Shown here piece after piece: positions 1 to 9,720 of a stretch of DNA of 64,000 nt (its first letter is position 1; each line of letters starts with the position of its first letter). A program made the position numbers and the translations under genes. The notes under the pieces are model-generated. The model had not been told where the DNA came from, ran no database searches, and saw only the letters and a list, made by a program, of their open reading frames with translations. This DNA is from Protopterus annectens (taxonomy: Eukaryota > Chordata > Ceratodontiformes > Protopteridae), in NCBI RefSeq assembly GCF_019279795.1, contig NC_056727.1:1213770577-1213834576 (forward strand). The letters are read 5' to 3'.

Positions 1-1616
1 CCACCACCATAGCATCCACAGGTACTCCCTTGGTCAAAAATTATTTTCCAGGAGGTGCAGATAAGAACTTATTGGGGTGGCTAGGAACTGGCTCCACAGA
101 GTCAGGGTGTTCCCACACCCTTCGACAAATAAGATCCAATAATTCATCAAAGGGTGGAGACACCCAGGAGGCGGAAGGCTGGGCTCCGAAGACTTTGAGG
201 AAGACCGACTCCTCCTCAGAAGGGTTTTTGGATGGCCAGTCACCCCGCTGTCTCAAGATCTCCAGGATATCGGAGAACGAGACATCATCAGTGGACGACT
301 TCGGGGACCCTTCTGCATCATCGAGGTTGGTGTCCGAGGTGACAGACTCATCTGGGGAGTCTACGTGCTTCCTCTTATACAACTTCTTCCTGGAAGGCTC
401 CTCAGGCACGGACTATGAAGGGCCCTCAAAAAGCAGGGGACCACACATGGAGGTATCCTCAGGCCTAGGAGCCCTGCTGTCCAGAGACAGGGGTGCACCA
501 GAAGCTCTAGTCACAGCGTCTGGGGATGGAGTTGCGATTCAGGTGAAGTCACTATGGACTTGGCCAGCGCGCTCCTCATAGCCTCGAAGGCAGGTCCACC
601 AGAATCGGACGAAAAACTCGCCTCAGAGACCATGACCGGAGTCGGGGTACCCCTAGCCGAAGCACCAAGGAGGAGACTCTGAACCAACGCCTGAAGCCCC
701 GATGTATCCCCCTCGGGTTCGACTGAGAACACCCGAGTACTGAAACCTGCAGAAGGAATGGAAAAGTTTGGCGCCAAGGTCGGATCCGAAAGACTAGCAG
801 GAGGTTTAGGAGCCAACCCAAGGACTTCATTCAATTCGGCAGACTCCGGCTCCAATGACACCGAGGTTGTCGAAGGAGGAAGAAATGGAACCGATATCGT
901 GGCTGGCTCCGGAGCAGACTGGGCTGGAGCCGAAAATAACTTAGTTAACACTGGCGACTGGAGGAACCTCTGGACCACGCTATCCACATCCGAATCCGAC
1001 AGGCTGGAGGACTTGGAGGAGACAGAAGGGGGTCGAGAAACCTTCTCTGTCGGAACCGAGACAAGACTGGGGGAATGGTTCCGAGTCGGCTCCAAAGGGA
1101 TCGGAGCCAAAGCAGGATCGAGGAACCATCGCAACCTCCTTCAGTGCCGATGACCGTAGAGTCGAAGAAGCCAACCCCAAAACAGACAAGACTTCCTGCG
1201 GCTCCGAGACCAGTGGAGCCGAGGAAGGAGACATAGCCTTAGACAGTACCTCCTGCGGCTCAGAGACCAGTGGAGCCAAGGAAGGAGATATAGCTTTTGA
1301 CCTTTTCTCCGGAGACTCCGATGAACTAGCCAGAGCCGAAGACTTCTTTTTAGTCTCAGACCTGGATTTCTCTGAGGGGGGAGAAGACGCTAAAGTTTCC
1401 TCAAAGGAGGGTTTAATCAAACTCTTAAGGATAAGCTTATTTTTTTCTCTCCTGTAAAACCCTGGAAGAGAAGGCATGACAAACACTGCAGGATTCCTGC
1501 AAGTGTATGGAATCAAGACAATAAAAACAGATGGCGTGGCCATCAGTCAAAGACATTTTATATGCACATTTTTTAAAGCCAGATGGCTTATGTTCTTTTT
1601 GTTCCTTGCCAGACAT
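1..1616 (-). pseudogene. gag-like ORF of E0, frameshifted
   Basis: Gag is inferred to package the RNA of DIRS elements. The start chosen (Met MSGKEQKEHK, codon ending at 1616) aligns with the gag starts of E3 and E4. A Cys/His cluster follows (FKKC, GHAICFYC, CSVCHAF), then an acidic Ser/Pro-rich stretch. The reading passes between frames (1437-1646, 980-1543, 511-1134, 41-409), so the copy is dead. It contains a 57-bp in-frame duplication at about 1194-1307. The C-terminal half and all of RT, RH and YR lie outside the window. Confidence 0.7.
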
Positions 1617-2078
1617 AAGGAAACATGACCGCACACTCAGCAACACAAGGAGGGAGGGTGGAAAGGGCTCTAACTTAAACGCCCGAACACTAAAGACACA
1701 AGATAGGGCAAAGGCCCTCTAACTTAAACAGACCTAGCCCGCCAAAAAGAAGGATTACCACACAAAAGACCGCAATCAATCACAAAAAGGGAAACAACAG
1801 ACAACGTAGCTATTAAAATAGCTTTTTGGAAATAATAACTCGAGCAAACAGTTATTAAAATCAAAAAAGAGAGGGTACTTAGCCACAGCCAAGTCGAGAC
1901 CACGTTGTTACTCTAGGAGCGGCAAACGAGATCTGGGGGTTTGGGCGTGGTGCCATCCTGGGATACAGGGCTAGCCCAGCCAATGAGAGACTTCGTGCTA
2001 GTTATAGCAGCGGAGTCGGAGCCGATTCTCGGTTCCGAGCCCGTCAGTAATGAATGTAGGCGAGATAGGATCACATTA
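1..2078 (-). mobile_element. DIRS-like YR retrotransposon E0, 5' part (cut by window edge)
   Basis: This is the 5' part of a DIRS-like element read on the minus strand; the rest lies before base 1. Its gag frames match those of E3 and E4. The terminal stretch around 1910-2078 has the same layout as the right ends of E3 (53511-53680) and E4 (about 52820-52978): a GGCAAACGAGATCTGG block followed by a GAGATAGGA-type end. The untranslated leader near 1660-1740 carries repeated CTCTAACTTAAAC-type strings that also occur in the leaders of E3 and E4. The outer boundary is uncertain by a few bases. Confidence 0.8.
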
Positions 2079-2349
2079 CTTCTAAAAATACAAGACAGAA
2101 AAAAGTAGGAAGTTAATAGTCATTTGAGGTAAAATATTAAGAGGAGAATATTATATAATATATATTGAAGAAATAAAATGTGACAGAAAGCATGTGATAT
2201 ATAAAATAATATAACAAGTTAAAAGCTTTACCTTATGAGTAAAAAAAGGGTACTTTTATGTAGTACGCATTTCCTTTAGCAAAAATTAAAACCTACAAAT
2301 AATTAAGGCTTTATAGTCCATTTGTAGACAAGTCATTGGCTAAATCTAT

Positions 2350-3115
2350 TTTTTTGTTCCTTCTTTTTAACACCAGACCAACTGGAATCTTCTGAAAATC
2401 TTTTAGGGGTAAATGTAAAAGAAACTATATTTTTGATGAAGAGTGCCTTTACTATATACTGTTGAAGATTCTGATACCAGGTATCAAAATAAGTTTTATT
2501 TTTGCTGGAAACATTGCTTGAGCTCTGACATTATTTTAAGTGACTTAATTAGTGGTCAGGTTTTCTTTTAGTTCCATTGTCTTAGACGAACAGTCATCAC
2601 ATCTAATAGCTGATTGTCCAAATTTCAATGGATCTTTTGATCAGTCACATTTTAGTACCAACTCTTTGACTACTATTGATCTGGGGTGAACAGAAGAATC
2701 TGTGGAAACTGGCATTCCAACTGAACTATGAGCTCTTTCAATGTCAAATGAGAAACTTCTCTGAAAAGTAAGTGTCTCTGGTATCCAGGTTGTCAAAAAA
2801 AGAGACCATATCACCACCTTCAGTTTTCTTCTGGTAAGCCAAAAATTCTTATGTTATTTCTTCTTTCACGATTTTCCACATCATTTATTTTTTCAGTAGC
2901 CAGGTATTATATCTTTTTAAAGATTCTGCCTGAGAATCATTTTCTTAAGTCTGTTGTCAATGTCAGTTTAAGCATATTCAACATGATACCTTTTGATTGT
3001 AATTGCTGATACAAGTCTTTCACTATTGGTTTGCTTAAGGATAGTTTCTTTGACTTCTAAAAAGTTTTCTTGAAACCCATCCATTTTAATAGATAAATCT
3101 TGTTGAGTAGACATT
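2350..3115 (-). pseudogene. L1-type LINE ORF1 fossil
   Basis: Conceptual translation of the minus strand gives an ORF1-like chain: a coiled-coil-like stretch (KMDGFQENFLEVKETIL) near 3090-3040, then NDVENRERRNNIRIFGLPEE near 2895-2835, which is the signature of L1-clade ORF1 RNA-binding proteins. A MFPAKIKL string near 2500 resembles the start of the L1 ORF1 C-terminal domain. Several stops and shifts make it a fossil. ORF2 would lie beyond 2350 on this strand but is absent; E0 occupies that side, so E0 may have landed in or beside this LINE. L1 and Tx1 subgroups cannot be separated here. Confidence 0.7.
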
Positions 3116-4660
3116 ACTTATTGCAGTTCCTTCTTAAAGGAAAGTGTGATTGCTTTTAGAGCTGTTCATCCTTTTGCAATGAAAGATTTAGTTCCCAAAG
3201 GTATCTTGACATGACATTTTTAACAGAATAGACCCTAAATTGAGTATAAACAAGATGAAACGTTTAGAAAACTTTTAAAATGAAAATATTATTGTTTTTA
3301 TATGAATAAAACTTTTTGATTTACTGCAGAGCTCTGAAGAGAGCTTTTATCTCTGTGCCATCTAGGCTCTGCTCCTATTATTATACTATCTCTTATCAGA
3401 GAATCATGCAGTCTTTGACTCAATTCATCAGTTCAGTAACATAAGAACCTATAGTCTCTGAAGGATGTTATGCTATTGTAAAGAATGCATTTCTAATAAA
3501 CAGCAAGTTCCTTATGAGCTGGCAATAATTAATGAAGTTTCCCTCCCTGCTGCTATTTTGCCTTTATTTATCAATAAAAGTAAAAATGTTAAATACCTAC
3601 ATGGCTTTTTCCACAGCAAGATGCAGGAATGCAATAAATTTAGATTCTTCAGACTTTTCAGCTAATCCAGTTGCAGTGAGGAATTAATTAAATCTCTGTA
3701 TCTACAGTTTCTAGTTTACAGTTAGGTTTCCATCTTGAAGCCCTGTATTATACAAGGATGCAGCAGAGCCACATTTCCATTGTAAATTATACTTCTGTAG
3801 TACCAGGCACACAGACTCTTGACAGCAAATGTGTCCCTTCACTTCTGCAGTTACATTCATTCAGGTCTGGGAGACAGTTCACCCATTTTGAAATCAATTC
3901 ATGTCAGGATGTGTAATAAATAAAACAGAAATAGTCTAAACTCTAAATCTATTTGCTAACTGAATTCTATGTAACTTCTGTCTACTAAATCACATGCTAA
4001 AAATGTAGGTACAGCATTAGCATTTAAAGGCATATGCTCCATATCTAACAATGGAGGTAGTGGACTCCTGGGCTGCTGACATAAAAATTGTCACCATCAC
4101 AACTATCAACACTCAAAAAGCTGGTGCCATATTACTCAGTGTTCACAAGTCTGGTGCAGACAGACGTGCCTGACATACTGGTGCCAAGGGTAATTGTATC
4201 ATGAATGTTAATAACTGTTGTATAAAAATCAGGAGACCCACAGTCTGGAAATTAGTGGGCAGTGCTATTAAAAACATGCAACAAAGCAGTCAATGACACT
4301 ACTAGAGTCTGATCTCATGGTGCAGGGAAATAACACTGAAGAACCCTAGACACCCAAACTCATGGGCTCAAGGGTGTTAGTTTCGAAAAAGGCCCAGGCA
4401 TCCAGACCATGAGTGGCATTGTCAAGTAAAATGAATAGGAGTTGTTACTAAATCATAAACAGTGAGAATGCTGTACACTGCTACAGCAGACCGCTGAAAC
4501 AGGCCTAGGAGGAAAAAAGGAAGCCCTGAACCCTGGAAAATGTTGCAGCAGAAGATTCAACCACCATTAATGAGCAGAGTCATAATAACTACACAGACAG
4601 AAAGACTGCATCTAGCTACCAAGGCAAGACTACCCAGGAGAAAATGGATTCTTAGCCATG
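3116..4660. other. no recognised gene or repeat
   Basis: AT-rich sequence with only short frames full of stops. No TE terminus, domain motif or long repeat is visible. It is probably old degraded TE or unique intergenic DNA. Confidence 0.5.
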
Positions 4661-4714
4661 AAACAACAAAATATAGCGGAAGCGAACTGGTAAAAAAGGC
4701 ACGGACTGTTTATT

Positions 4715-4763
4715 ACTGTAAGCGCTTTCGGCCAAGACAATGCTCAGCCTTCATCAGACTGGT
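4715..4763 (-). ncRNA. hammerhead ribozyme motif, left arm (inverted)
   Basis: This is the mirror copy of the right-arm ribozyme, read on the minus strand. Core and stem positions are conserved. The only change seen within the motif is in the stem II loop (CATTGT against CACTGT), which leaves the fold intact. A transcript through the whole palindrome could instead fold into a long hairpin that hides both ribozymes. Confidence 0.65.
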
Positions 4764-4806
4764 CTGATGAAGGCTGAGCACTGTCTTGGCCGAAAGCGCT
4801 TACAGT
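4758..4806 (+). ncRNA. hammerhead ribozyme motif, right arm
   Basis: The core CTGATGA is at 4764-4770 and GAAA at 4792-4795. Stem II pairs 4772-4778 with 4785-4791 (seven pairs, two of them G-T) around a 6-base loop. Stem III is the self-complementary AGCGCT at 4795-4800, so folding as a dimer is likely. Stem I pairs 4758-4763 with 4802-4806 with one bulged G. One extra A (4771) lies between the core and stem II. Predicted cleavage is after T4801. Activity is inferred from the fold. Confidence 0.7.
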
Positions 4807-4904
4807 AATAAACAGTCCATGCCTTTTTTACCAGTCCGCTTCCGCTGTTTTTTGTTGTTTTTGAAGTTTTAGTTTTTATTTTTGATTCTTAGCCTTGAAC
4901 TTGA

Positions 4905-6169
4905 CAGCAAAATCTCCAAACTCTGGACCCCACCTAGTTCGGGTTTGTGAAAGGCAGATCATGCCTTCTGAACCTGATCGACTTCTTTGAGGCAGTCACC
5001 AAAGTCGTAGACAAGGGTAAGGTGGTTCTCACAGCCTATCTTGACCTCGCCAAAGCTTTCAACAACATCCTCCATTCTGGAATTATAACTAAACTAGGTA
5101 TAAATCCCTACGTCACAAGATGGGTTGCCAACTGCCTCACTGACAGAACCCACACTGTAAAAGTTGCAGACTCCAAATCTGACTTCAAACCACTGACAAG
5201 TGGAGTACCAGAGGGTTCAGTCCTGGGACCTCTCCTGTTTGGTATCTACTTCTCTGAAATACAGGCTAACACAGAAGGCCTCTGGTTAACGAAGTTTGCA
5301 GATGACTGCAAGCTAGGAGTCAAAGTCAAGTCCCCAAATGATGTGGACATCCTACAGAAGGGCCTCACTGAGATAGATGCATGGTGTCAGAGGCATGGCC
5401 TCAAGATCAATGCCAAAAAAGTGCACTGTCATCCCCTTTGGTAAAAACTCTGTACCCATGAACTACCACATAAACGTCAGTCTACGGAACGCCAAATGTG
5501 TGATAAGAGACCTTGGGACCCAGGTGGACAGTAGTCTCTCTTTTGATAATCACATTGCCACAGTAGTCAGGAAATCCTTCTATGTGGCACACCTCATCAC
5601 AAAAGGGTTCTCATACAGGAAAAAAGAGGTCATTGCTCCCCTCTACTTGACACTCATTAGACCCATTATAGAGTACAACGCCCCTTTTGGAATGTACCTC
5701 ACAAGACTTCTGCAGCAGCTGGAAAGGCCACAGAAGTACCTCACAAAGAGGATTACTGGCCTCAAACAGATGCCCTACACTACTGACAGTCTCAAAAAAC
5801 TCAAGCTTTACTCTGTAGCATATCACCTACGCCGAGGAGATCTCTGCCTAACATATAAAGCTATGTTAAACCCAGAGCTGTTGGACATGCTGTACCTAAA
5901 GAAATTCCAATCCCTCCGAGCTACACGCTCTAGGGACCTAAACCTTGTCACCACAATAAACAGGACATGCTGGAGGGATAGATTCCTGTCCCAGAGTCCT
6001 CCTATACAAGCTACCCATCTATGTCAAGCAAAGTTCCTCATTAGCACTCTTCAAGAAAAATCCTGATGAGTGGAAGGGAAATAGGAAATACACCCCGGGG
6101 ATCAGTTCTGTGGCTCTGCTTGACAGGGGCACAGGAAATTAACTTTCCTGGGTGACGTAAGCCAGGGAA
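4905..6169 (+). mobile_element. CR1/L2-like LINE-A, 5'-truncated, left part
   Basis: The sequence matches LINE-C from about 28455 to its 3' region. It starts inside ORF2, in the usual way for a 5'-truncated LINE, and is interrupted by DIRS element D1 at 6170. Its 3' end resumes at 11772. The stretch 6080-6165 matches the LINE-C 3' region at 29605-29715, including GGCACAG and GACGTAAGCCA/GGCGTAAGCCA. Confidence 0.85.
4947..6066 (+). pseudogene. LINE-A ORF2 fragment: reverse transcriptase and C-terminal region
   Basis: LINE ORF2 carries out target-primed reverse transcription. The first frame (4947-5444) shows KGRSCLLNL, LDLAKAFN, GVPEGSVLGPLLFGIYF and the catalytic FADDCKLG. One frameshift near 5420-5440 moves to a second frame (5377-6066), which continues through VIRDLGTQVDSSLSF, SLIRP-like and IEYNAPF motifs to the C-terminal RDRFLSQ region. 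The endonuclease and the RT fingers are missing because of 5' truncation. Match to LINE-C is high throughout. The frameshift and truncation make it inactive. Confidence 0.85.
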
Positions 6170-6215
6170 AGTACAGTTTTGTACCTACCATAAATGTAGA
6201 TGTCCGAACAGGATA

Positions 6216-6390
6216 GCATCTGCAGTCATAACAAATGGGTTGTCCTGTAGTCAGGCAGCCCTTCGGTCGGCCGGATTCCAAAGTCTGGGTCCGGCTTCGG
6301 CTGATGTCGCACTTCACCCGACGTCATCTCTGCTGGTCTTCGGGTATAAAGGCATCAGCCGACGCCATTTTCCTCAGTGTTTCTTGCCCC
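6216..6390. repeat. D1 inverted terminal repeat, left
   Basis: Reverse complement of 11584-11745, from TGCAGTCATAACAAATGGGT inward to the CTCAGTGTTTCTTGCC end. The outermost 46 bases (6170-6215) differ from the right end; only the ICR joins the two. Confidence 0.9.
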
Positions 6391-6587
6391 AGATGCCAGT
6401 TGCCCTCTAGGAAAGCTAAATTTTGGATAAATGCCAATGTTTCCAAAATAGTAGAAGGCAAACACAAAAAATAAGCATGTATGTACATATATACAAACAA
6501 ATACACCATAAGAGACTCCCCCCCAGCTAGCTATAAGGAGGGTAAATACCCTAGGAGTACCACAGAGGGAAGGAGGGTGGGTAATCC

Positions 6588-6687
6588 TGACTGCAGATGC
6601 TATCCTGTTCGGACATCTACATTTATGGTAGGTACAAAACTGTACTATGTCCTTCAAGGATGCATCTGCAGTCATAACAAATGGGTA
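6588..6687. repeat. D1 internal complementary region
   Basis: Bases 6588-6646 are the reverse complement of the left end (6170-6228) and 6647-6687 of the right end (11731-11771). The two parts meet at GTACT/ATGTCC. In DIRS1-type elements this region templates completion of the termini and shows the order of the circle junction. Confidence 0.93.
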
Positions 6688-6723
6688 GAATACCATAGCC
6701 AAACTAGGGACGAGGAAGAAGAA

Positions 6724-7800
6724 TTATGGTGTAGTTAGGATCCCTTGCAATACAGCAGTGGCAAACCCTGCTCGGGATCTAGAGTATAGAGGTAAATTAT
6801 AATGCTTGGCAAATGTATGCACGGAGGTCCAAGTAGCCGCCTCAATAATGTCCTTGGTTGCCACTCCTCGTAAGAAAGCTGTGGTAGTGGCTGTAGCCCT
6901 TGTAGAATGAGGTCTTATGTTCTGTGGAACTGGTTTTCCATGGTAGGAGTAACAGAATCTTATGCAATTTCCTATCCATTTGGAGATTGTCTGTTTGGAA
7001 ATTGCTTTTCCTTCCCTTCCTGTTGCATAGGCTACTAAAAGCTGGTCAGTTTTTCTGTTACTTTTGGTTCTGTCCAGGTACTAGCGTAACTGTCTATGTA
7101 CATCCAACGTATGCAGCAGCCTTTCCCCCCTGTTCTGTGGATTGGGAAAGAAGGTAGGTAGGTGGATTGCCTGGTTTAAAGACACTCTGGATACCACCTT
7201 GGGCATAAAAGTAGGATTAGTTCTCATGGACACTCTATCTTGATGGAAGATTAGGAAGGGTTGTACTGCCATTAAGGCCTGTAGTTCCGAAACCCTCCTT
7301 GCTGAAGTAATTGCCAGTAGGAAAGCAGTTTTCCATGATACGTGTTGAAGATCTGCTGTTGCTGTTGGTTCAAATGGAGGGAGTGTCAATTTTTCTAGCA
7401 CAAAGTTCAAGTCCCATGCAGGTAATGGTGGTTTCCTAGGAGGTTTTACATTCTTGATCCCTCTGAGGAATTGCCTGAGTAGAGGATGCGAAAAGACAGG
7501 TGGATCGAAGCTGTATTCTGCGGAAATAGCTGATGCATGTATCTTGATGGAGGAATAGGACAGGCCCATATGTAGAAGCTCTGCCAAGTACTCCAGGATG
7601 TTAGCAATATCTATGTTCGAGACATCTTTTCCTCTTTCAGTACTCCAAATGACAAACCTTTTCCATTTTCCTGCATAGTTCCTTCTTGTTGAAGGTCTGC
7701 GGGCTTCAAGGATAATGTCTTTAACCCTTTGGGATAAGTCTGGGTTAGTAGCTGTTATGTGATGTTCCAGGCAGTCAGTTGCAAGGTTTTTAGGTTTGGG
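6724..7800 (-). pseudogene. D1 tyrosine recombinase
   Basis: This is the integrase-like recombinase that replaces a DDE integrase in DIRS elements. The N-terminal SAM-like/core-binding segment reads VKDIILEARRPSTRRNYAGK, followed by TSARRVSELQAL, which includes the first catalytic Arg. An in-frame TAG at 7081-7083 replaces a Tyr codon present in D2 and D3. Past it the frame stays open through the HxxR box (HSTRATA) and the catalytic HY, ending in RAGFATAVLQGIL near 6735. Only one nonsense change is evident in the recombinase itself. Confidence 0.88.
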
Positions 7801-7859
7801 TGCATGATGTTGTAGTTGTTCTGAGTTAACATCAAAGGCATCAGGGTATTGGCCACATT

Positions 7860-9720
7860 CTCCCTGAGACATGCTCCTCAGCAAAGGATACCAGTGTTGT
7901 CTTGGCCAATTCGAGCTATCAGAATTATCCTTGGACGTTCCTCTTTGATTTTCAGTAGTACCTTGTGCATCAAAGGCAGAGGTGGAAATGCATATGCTGT
8001 CAGGCCTTTCCAACTGAAGGATAGAGAGTCCACCTTCCATGCTAGTGGGTGGCATGTCCTTGTGCAGAATTTTTGAGCTGGTGATTGAGTGGGGATGCGA
8101 ATAGGTCTATTTGTGGCATTCCCCATTTCTTTGTGATGGCCTTGAAGATGTCCGGGTGTAGCATCCATTCGTGAGCATCCGAGGTGGTTCTGCTTAACAT
8201 ATCTGCTAGGGTGTTTTCTTTCCGGCACAAATATTGCCTGTAACTGGATGTTGTAGCTCAGAGCCATATTCCAAAGGTCCAGAGTCATTCTGCATAGGGG
8301 TATGAATGAGTGCCTCCCTGTTTGTTGATGTACCACATGACTGTGGTGTTGTCTGTCCTTATCATTAAATGGCCTTCTTTGAGGAATGGTTTGAATTTCT
8401 GGATTGCTAGTTTTACTGCCAGCAATTCTTTTTGGTTTATGTGCAGGTGCAGCTGGTCTGGAGTCCACAATCCTTGTATGCACTTGTCCAACATGTGCGC
8501 CCCCCAGCCTAGGTCTGAGGCGTCCGTTGTGATGGTTTGGTTTGCTTGAAAGTTGTGGAAGGGCAAGCCTGGGTTTGACTGGCATGCTTGAGCCCACCAT
8601 AGGAACTCTTGTTTCAGGCATGGGATTAGTGGGATTTCGGTTTCTAAGCTGTGCCTGTGTTGAGACCATAAATTCTTTAGGTACCACTGTAGTTTTCTCA
8701 TATGCAGTCTGGTATGGGGGACCAGGATTATGCATGATGCCATGAAGCCCAAGGCCTGCAGTACTTTTCTTGCTGTTAGTTTGTGCTGCTTTGTTAATGC
8801 CAAGAAGTAAAGAGGGAGCTGTGCTTGTTTTTCTGCAGTTAGGAATGCCATTTGTTTTACTGTGTCCAATTCGCACCCAAGAATGTTCTTGTCTGGGATG
8901 GTATCAGTCTTGACTTTTTAAATTGACTGTGTATCCCAGGGCTTGTAGTAAGCAAATGACTCTTTGTAAATCTGTTGTCAGCTTGCTTTTGTTGTCCGCT
9001 TGTAACAGGCAGTCGTCCAGGTATGGATAAATTTGGATTCCTGTAGCCTGCAATGAGCGATTACTGATGCCAGGCATTTTGTGAATACTCTGGGCAGTAG
9101 ATAAGCCAAAGGGCAATGCTGAGAATTGATAATGCTCTGATCCTGCAAGAAATCTGAGGTATCTTCTGCAATTTGGTCGTATGGGGACGTGCAGGTATGC
9201 CTCCTTGAGATCTAGAGTTACCAGCCAACACTCCTTGCCCAGCATGGGAAGAAGTTGCTGTAGGGTCAGCATTTTGAATTTTGGTACAATGATGTATGTG
9301 TTTAAGACGGACAGGTCGAGAATAGGTCTCCAACTTATCTCTTTTCTTGGTACTAGGAAGAGTCTGGAGTAGAATCCTTTGCCCTGTTGTGTTATTGGTA
9401 CTCTTTCCACAGCTCTCATCTTTGTTAATTGAGCTATCTGTTTTAGAGCTTCTGTTTTTTGATTTGGAGGTAGGTTTGGCATTCCTCTTTTTACTGGTAA
9501 GGTGTGGAAGTGGAACCTGTAGCCTTGGTCTATGGTTTGCAAAATCCACTTGTCTTTTGTGATATAGTGCCAATTTTCGAAAATAAGGCTAACTTTCCGC
9601 CTAAAGGTGCTGCTATTTGCTCCCTGGTAGGCGGTGTCAGAGTCAAGTCACTGTGATTGTCCTGTTGCAGTGGCAGTGGTTGTGTCTGTGCCTCTCTGGT
9701 TATTGCCTTGCCACTGGCGT
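7860..9720 (-). pseudogene. D1 reverse transcriptase/RNase H
   Basis: RT motifs in order: WRPILDLSVLNTYI, LVTLDLKEAYLHVPI, FSALPFGLSTA and the catalytic YLDDCLLQA. A -2 shift after LSTA puts about 25 residues out of frame before GIQIYPYLDD; the same shift is in D2. A thumb-like segment (LTARKVLQALGFMAS) and RNase H (ITTDASDLGWGAH, NQKELLAV, RTDNTTVMWYINKQGG) follow in the 8285-8869 frame. Further shifts break the RNase H C-terminal region (LFASPLNHQL, AWKVDSL). The enzyme would copy element RNA in virus-like particles, but this copy cannot make it whole. Confidence 0.9.

Larger units (their letters stand above)
4661..4862. repeat. large palindrome: two inverted PLE terminal units
   Basis: The arms 4675-4759 and 4762-4846 are reverse complements with only a few mismatches, around the 2-base centre 4760-4761. 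The likeness continues less perfectly to about 4661 and 4862 through A-rich and T-rich strings. Each arm holds a hammerhead ribozyme motif reading outward from the centre, followed by a short tail that includes AATAAAC, like the HHR-bearing tail of the PLE at 24.2 kb. No RT or endonuclease sequence is found nearby, so this looks like a solitary head-to-head pair of PLE pseudo-LTR pieces. Confidence 0.8.

Noticed and set aside
4540-4767. 75-codon plus-strand frame at the palindrome
   Set aside because: It runs through the hammerhead repeat arm and has no domain; a chance frame.
7878-8876. Long 332-codon minus-strand frame over the D1 RNase H region
   Set aside because: Most of it is an out-of-frame shadow of RT/RH; only the last part (AWKVDSLSFSW onward) is genuine RNase H read after a frameshift. 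The similar D2 frame (34882-35673) is open for the same reason.
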